Assembly (NCBI GenBank): GCA_016081115.2
Contig: JABTTQ020002609.1
Location: forward strand, 186,001 to 250,000
Origin: Rehmannia glutinosa
Lineage: Eukaryota > Streptophyta > Magnoliopsida > Lamiales > Orobanchaceae
Length of the DNA stretch: 64,000 nucleotides
Direction of reading: 5' to 3'
The position numbers and the translations under genes were made by a program. Under the pieces are notes generated by a model, which did no database searches, had not been told where the DNA came from, and worked only from the letters and a program-made list of their open reading frames with translations. Shown here piece by piece: positions 58,239-64,000 of this stretch. The first letter of the stretch is position 1; every line of letters starts with the position of its first letter.

Positions 58239-58251
58239 AGTGGTATCAGAG
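58239..58251 (+). other. Primer binding site of element D
   Basis: AG then TGGTATCAGAG, directly after the LTR end. It is complementary to the 3' end of initiator tRNA-Met, the standard copia primer. Confidence 0.9.
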
Positions 58252-58371
58252 TGGTTGGTTCATTGAGCCTTCCGCAGACCAGTTCCGAACTAGATCTCCA
58301 ATCTTTCAAAGAATTTTCTTTAACACTTATTCTTTCAAAAAGCCATTATTGTTTTTTGCAAAGTTATTATC

Positions 58372-60300
58372 ATGGAAGCAAATTTGACACGCATTCCTAT
58401 GTTTACCATTGAAGAATTTTATGACCGAAAATACGTATGCGAGGCTCATCTATCAAGATTACATGATGAGATGTGGATAGTGATAGAGGATGGGCCACCG
58501 CAAATAATGAAGGTGAACACGGTGCAAGGAGAGTCACAGAATCGAAGGAGAGGAGGATGCTCCTCCAAGACCAGCCTATGGTTGAAAAATCAAGAGTTGA
58601 ATGGACAAATGATGATGAGAAAAAGATACAACTTGCAAGACAGCCAAACAAATCGGGGATAAATTAACCTTAATTTGTGAAGGATCTGAGCAAATCAAGG
58701 AAAACAAATTGTCTGTTGTTGTTCAAAAATTTGAAAATTTTAAAATGCTTGCGGGTGAAACAATGGACCAATTTGGATGCTAGATTTAATGAAATTACAA
58801 ACGAACTATCAAAGACTGGGAAAGAATACACACGAGAGAAGGAGATGTGTATGAAGATACTAAGGAGCCTCCCGGTGAGTGGGGAATGAAGACCATGGCT
58901 CTAAGGCATTCGATGGACTTATCAAAGACATCCAATCATGAAATATTCTCGGACCTCAAAGCTTATGAGTTTGAGCCGAGAAGAAAGGATCAAGAAGAGA
59001 TAGTTGTACCCAAAATAGCTGCACTCCTAGTCAAGGAAGGGAAGAGAGCTGAAACTAAAGAAATCATTGACCAGGAGGAAATTGCCTTGATGGTTAAAAG
59101 ATTCAACAAGTTCTTCAACAAGAACTACAAAAGAAACAAAGGTGAATCCTCCGAAGGCATTGACTCCCTCCAGTCAAGGGAAGATAGGCCACCAAAGAGA
59201 GTTGACTATCAAAAGGTCGAATATCAAAGAGTCGACAACCCAAGAAATGAGAAAGTCGATCAAAAGTTGAAAACCTCGTGTTGGAATTGAGATAACCAGA
59301 CACTTTGCTATTGATTTGTCCATATCCCGTAGTCAATAAATAGAGGAATGAAGAAGAAAGAAAAGTCTTGAGAGAAAGAAGACAAGAAAAGAAAAGAGCA
59401 ATGTTGGTCGTTGAGAGGCGATACGTCTGACTAAGTCGAAAAAAACTGCAGACTCGAGTAGTGAAGCCGACTACTCAAGTGACTCAAGAAGAAGCCTTAA
59501 CTGCCTAATGGCTAAAGAGCAAGATCAACCTAACCAAGAAGATGAGGTACACTCTAACTCATCTCATTTGATTCTAGTGATAGTGATGTGACACAAACAC
59601 TTCATCACCCACTCGATCTTTATGATTCATTAGGCAAAATGATGAAAGATTTTGAGCACGTAAAATCCTCTCACTCACTTTTAATTGAGGAAAACAGCCA
59701 GCTCAAAATCCAAAATTCACAACTGACTAAGGAGCTGAGTACTCTAAGTCACATAGCTGATGAGAACAAAGAGCTGAAGGCTGAAAATGCCAAACTAAAA
59801 GCAGAAATAGCTGCTATAGAAAAGAGAGAAAATGATCTCAAAAATGTGATTGCTTCATTCACAAAGGCATCCAAATCATTGGATGACCTTATCATGAGCC
59901 AGAAAAATTGTGGAGACAAGACAGGCATAAGATTTCAACTCCTTGGTGCACAATCAAACTCCAAGAGTGATCTGGGAAAAAGGATCTTCAAGTAATGAAG
60001 CATCTCAAAAATCCAAGACACCAAATGTTGCACACACATTCATTCCAAAGCACAATCACAAACAAACTGGCCTTGGATATAAAGGAAAAAAGGAAAATGG
60101 CCGGGTTGAGTATCCGAGAGGACAAGCGAGAAGAAATCAGAGTTCCTCACAGACTCCAAACAGAAATACTCTGAGAAGAAGAAACAAATCTACCAAAATC
60201 CCCTTAAGTTCTATCAAAGGAACACAAATGATGGGAATGGTAGAAACTACCCAAGTCAAGGTGATTGGAATAATGTGAAATATCAAAAGATCTAATGAAT
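58372..60300 (+). pseudogene. Gag of element D (broken)
   Basis: It starts MEANLTRIPMFTIEEF 133 bp after the LTR, the same start as B. It contains VEKSRVEWTNDDEKKIQLAR, MALRHSMDLSKTSNHEIFSD and IDQEEIALMVKRFNKFFNKN blocks, then a coiled coil (59588-59995: LKIQNSQLTKELSTLSHIAD, NKELKAENAKLKAEIAAIEK). At least five frame changes occur. No intact CCHC zinc knuckle is recognised. It would form the capsid of the retrotransposon particle if intact. Confidence 0.8.
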
Positions 60301-60639
60301 ACAAACCTAAATGGCGAAGGCCTAGAACTCAAAGCAAAGGTCATTCCAAAGGCAAAAGAGCTATTACCAGCACACATATGCACCCAAGCACTACACTCGG
60401 AGATATTACAACTACCCAAAGAAAGCAATTGCTAAAACACACACACACAGCATACGACACAAAAGAGACAGTTGTATGAACCTAAAACCCCCAAGCAATT
60501 TGCCAAAGTGAATTATGATTATGGCACAGATAGATGGCAACCCCTTAAAGTCAAATCATTTGGCTATAGGTTGGTTGGATCATCTTACAGCACTAACCCC
60601 TCAGGACCCAGGCAAGTACGGGTACCTAAAAACTGATTT

Positions 60640-61918
60640 CCTTGATTGCAGGTTCAAGGAACAGTTGAGTGCCAAGGAACCTGGTACATGGATAGTGGTT
60701 GTTCCAGACACATGACAGGAAACAAGAAAAATCTGTCAAAATTCAAGGAGATTAGAGGTGTAAAAGTCATATTTGGAGGAAATGAAGCTCGGGAAATAAG
60801 AGGCCTTTGGATCCATTAAGAAAAATGGATTAGAAATTACGAGATGTTGCATACGTTGAAGGCCTTAATTTCAACTTGTTAAGCATCGTCAACTCGTGAC
60901 AAAGGGCTATAATGTTGGATTCAATGTGGGAAAATGCCAAATCAAGGACACTGAATCAAATGAAATAGTGTTGCAAGGATCCAGACAAAAGAATATGTAT
61001 GTGGTAGATTGGTCGATTGCCACACCAAGCACTTGTCTCGCTCATGAAAAGTACAAAGTACCGAATCAAGTTGGGTCAGGGCACAAGAAGTCGAGTCACT
61101 GAATTTCAAGACAACTAACAAGCTTGCAAGGAGTAATCTTGTAGAAGGATTACCGGACTCGGTGTATAAGAAAGAAAGTGTTTGTGATGCATGTCGATGG
61201 GAAATCGATCAAATCATCATTCAAAGAGAAGTCAAGTCCATCTTCAACAAGAATATTGCATTTGTTGCATATGGATCTATTTGGTCCGATTGAGCCACCA
61301 AAGATAAGTGGAAAGAAATACACTCTAGTAGTGGTGGATGATTATTCAAGATATACATGGACAATCTTCATGTGTAAAAGAAGAAAACCTTGCGAAGTTA
61401 CCACAATTTGGTGAAAAGAGTTCAAAATGAGAAGAGTCAAACTATTATAAAGATAAGATCGATAGAGGAACTGAGTTTGTTAATGGAATAATAACTCAGT
61501 ATTGTGTTGAAAATGGTATAGGTCATGAATTATCTGCAGCAAGGACTCCACAACAGAACTCTCAAGGAAGCTGCAAGAACTATGTTATGTTAGTCAAGTG
61601 GATTGCAAAAAGATTTTTGGAAATTTGAAGCTATAAACACTGCATGCTATACTCAAAATAGATGCATGATTAATAGACAGCTGACAAAGACTCCCTATGA
61701 AATTTGGACAGGGAGAAAGCCAAATGTTGGATATTTTAGAATATTTGGATGTAAATGCTTCATCCACAATAATGGCAAGGATAATCTAAAGGCTTTTGAT
61801 GCTAAAGCTGATGAAGGTATCTTTTTGGGATACTCAGCTGAAAGCAAAGCCTATAGAGTGCTGAACAAAAGGACAATGGTCACAGAAGAGTCTATCCATG
61901 TGGTGTTTGATGAACCCA
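60640..61918 (+). pseudogene. Protease and partial integrase of element D
   Basis: The protease active site DSGCS (60691-60705) is in the context GTWYMDSGCSRHMTG. The pre-integrase region contains KGYNVGFNVGKCQIKDTESN. The integrase core shows LLHMDLFGP (about 61258-61290) and VVVDDYSRYTWTIFMCK (to 61380). An intact 117-residue stretch (61603-61956) carries NRQLTKTPYEIWTGRKPNVG, FGCKCFIHNN and GIFLGYSAESKAYRVLN. Copia sequence stops at VVFDEPN, where the duplicated segment starts at 61919; the last residues of the reading frame are from that segment. Confidence 0.85.
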
Positions 61919-62034
61919 ATGATTATTGGGCTTGTATTATGAGAAGTTTGTTATAGCATTTTAAGAGTTGTTAATTTACCCTTTTTGTGTTTTAAATAAT
62001 TAGTAAATGATATAAATTTGATAGGAATCTGAAC

Positions 62035-63112
62035 TCGGGGTCATCACGGTGTGGTTTGGGCCGTTTTCGATATTTTCAAATCGAATTGCTAAGTGCGGTT
62101 CGACCACAAGTTTGATTTTAAGTCACGATTTTTAAGAATAAAACAAACATGCGGTTTTCAATGATTTCCGGCGTCTTCGCGGTTTTACCTTACAATACAT
62201 GAATATAATATGGAACAAACTAAATGAGTAAAAAAAATCTTATCAATTCGATAACTAAAAAGTTAAGGATATGTTCGTAAATTGAATGATGTAATAGGTA
62301 ATAGCATATAATAGTTGAATCCGATAAATATAGTGAGTGTTTGCAACCACTTAAAAAAATGTTCCTCATATTTTGGCTTAAAAATCACTTTTCAGTGTTT
62401 TCAAGTGTCAACTTCTGCTTCATTTAATCAGAATCTAAAAAGTATGGAGAGGGGGTGCTTAGATTTCTGCTTCAACTCTTGGTTTGACTTTTATAAACAA
62501 ATAAGCACTTCTACAACTTTTTCACCAAACTCTATTAACTTTTGATTCTAAATTTTTGATTTTATTTTTAACTTCTACCAACATCTGATTACCAACTAAT
62601 TCTACTTTTGTACAATAAATTATTTTTTATATACACAGAAGTTTTTGCAAACTCTCCCATAACTTCAATATATCGATCTCTATGTCACAAAGTTTCAAGC
62701 ATAAATCACATTATACAATTTTCGTCCATTATAACAAGAAATGAAGGAAGCCAACCCTACTGTCCTAGGGTTTTTCTTTAACTTTGATGTAATAAACTAT
62801 TAAGTAAATTGACTAATATACCTATAATAAATCGGTGAAAATAATTAAATATGGTAGTACATAATCATATACAAATATACTATATTGAGAGAAACATACT
62901 AATATATATAGCAAATATATATATGTAGTATATTCTATTTGCGGTGCGGTCGGTTCGGTGTGAGACTTCAAATTTTAATTGCACCATCTTATGAGGTGCA
63001 ATTTAGTTTAAAAATACTAATTGCGGTTTTTCCAATAAATAAGCACTTGCGGTGTGGTACAGATTTGATTTGGTCGGTTTTCACGATTTTTTATTTTTGT
63101 TGATCAGCCCTA
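62035..63112. mobile_element. Non-autonomous hAT element, copy 2 (1,078 bp)
   Basis: The same element with the same ATCTGAAC duplication (62027-62034 and 63113-63120) as at 36685. The left end here reads TCGGGGTCATCA, one G more than copy 1, which improves the match to TAGGGCTGATCA at the other end. Confidence 0.85.
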
Positions 63113-63198
63113 ATCTGAACCATTGATTAAGGGGAGTGGATGGTTATGATCAATCCATACGGTCTTAGAGTAAGAGGTTGTCACACGAGATTCTATCC

Positions 63199-63201
<3 letters not shown>

Positions 63202-63231
<30 letters not shown>
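63202..63231. repeat. (AT)n microsatellite, copy 2
   Basis: About 15 AT units, shorter than copy 1 at 37853-37890; it precedes the same GAGGATCAAGTGAGACC end sequence. Confidence 0.95.
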
Positions 63232-63235
<4 letters not shown>

Positions 63236-63470
63236 GATCAAGTGAGACCATGTCTCTAAGTGAGACACAATGGACTATCTCAACCATCCTCCACTATTAA
63301 TCAATGGGTATGATTTAATGGATAAAAAATATATTAAAACATCAATTTAATCAACATAAGGGTAGTAGGGTAAAATAACATAACAAAGTTGTTACAAGAA
63401 TGAAATCAAATATCTTTCTCTCTCATACATCTCTCAATCTCACGTGTATCTCTCCCATTCTCTCTCTCAC

Positions 63471-63471
<1 letters not shown>

Positions 63472-63519
<48 letters not shown>
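63472..63519 (+). repeat. (TC)n microsatellite, copy 2
   Basis: About 24 TC units, slightly longer than copy 1 at 38130-38174. Confidence 0.95.
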
Positions 63520-63524
<5 letters not shown>

Positions 63525-64000
63525 CTCCATTAACTACTGTCATTAACAACCTTCATCTCCATCGCAAATTCAGATCACAATTCTCCATAACCACTGTTAT
63601 TAACATTTCATGAAAATTACAAAAAAAAAACAGGATAAATTGGTGCACTATTACAGAAAAATAACTAACAGTGAGTTCGAATATGATGATGAATAATCAG
63701 TCGTAGAAAAAACTCTATCCAACAGCATCAATGATGTAGACATCGATGGAGAAGTACTCGAAACTAGCCATTAACATAAACTCTTAAAAAACTGTAATTT
63801 TCATGAATAAGACGATGCATAGATACTTATGAAATGATGTATAGATACTTATGAGACGATGCATAAATACTTATGAAACGGTGCATATATCCATAAGATA
63901 TAACATATTTGAAAATATGCAACAAAAATCAACTAAATATGCATTATCCGAAAAACTATCTATGTAGCGTAAAAAAACCTAATATGTAGTACAATATACC

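Larger units (their letters stand above)
56664..61918 (+). mobile_element. Element D: 5' part of a copia element
   Basis: A complete 5' LTR, primer binding site, gag, protease and partial integrase in the plus orientation, the same family as B and C. It inserted into the MULE-2 transposase. Integrase runs into the duplicated segment at 61919, so RT, RNase H, ORF3 and the 3' LTR would lie beyond that segment or be lost. Confidence 0.85.
61919..64000. repeat. Duplicated segment, copy 2 (continues beyond the window)
   Basis: Collinear with 36569-38655 in the same orientation. It is inserted in or fused to the integrase of element D. The only differences I see are scattered single bases, 1-base indels in A/T/G runs and the microsatellite lengths. 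Confidence 0.95.

Noticed and set aside
1..64000. tRNA and rRNA genes.
   Set aside because: No cloverleaf or rRNA core sequence noticed by eye; the only tRNA-related sequences are the retrotransposon primer sites.

Overview
The window looks like AT-rich nuclear DNA of a flowering plant, almost entirely transposable elements with one recognisable low-copy host gene. The plant assignment rests on several features: Ty1/copia elements primed by initiator tRNA-Met (TGGTATCAGAG site), FAR1/Mutator-type transposases paired with ULP1-like proteases, hAT and Mutator MITEs, a plant L1-type LINE tail, and GT-AG introns. I cannot name the species.

Layout. 1-4835 is the 3' part of a plus-strand copia element (A), with a 1.5 kb LTR carrying a TATA box and a hairpin array. 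A sits inside a minus-strand copia element (B, 4836-11520). B has the order truncated LTR, 3' ORF fragment, full LTR, gag-pol, so it is a recombined tandem. A second copia lineage (E, plus strand, 11521-15083) follows, with a 156 bp LTR. 15.2-20.7 kb holds a fold-back Mutator-like MITE (16973-18329, 9-bp target duplication) and a possible solo LTR. The host gene, minus strand, 20709-23528, encodes a coiled-coil protein of unknown function and carries two apparent frameshifts. 25351-34437 is a 9.1 kb Mutator-like element (MULE-1) with visible terminal inverted repeats, a FAR1-like transposase (+) and a ULP1-like protease gene (-) pointing at each other.

34.4-36.6 kb holds LTR-like and LINE debris. 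From 36569 a segment of at least 2.08 kb begins that recurs at 61919-64000. Both copies contain the same hAT MITE with the same 8-bp target duplication. 39.2-56.66 kb is a second, inverted copy of the MULE (MULE-2: ULP1 +, transposase -). It is split by copia element C (39754-49438; LTRs and 5-bp duplication GTTTT intact, interior mostly deleted) and C is itself hit by a 714 bp hAT MITE. Element D (plus, from 56664; LTR, primer site, gag, protease, integrase) lies in the MULE-2 transposase and is interrupted at 61919 by the second copy of the duplicated segment.

How the pieces fit: the nesting gives a relative order. MULE-2 is older than C and D; C is older than its hAT; B is older than A. 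B, C and D belong to one LTR family. No element looks autonomous: every long coding region has stops or frameshifts. The most interesting system is the paired MULE family with convergent transposase and ULP1 protease genes.
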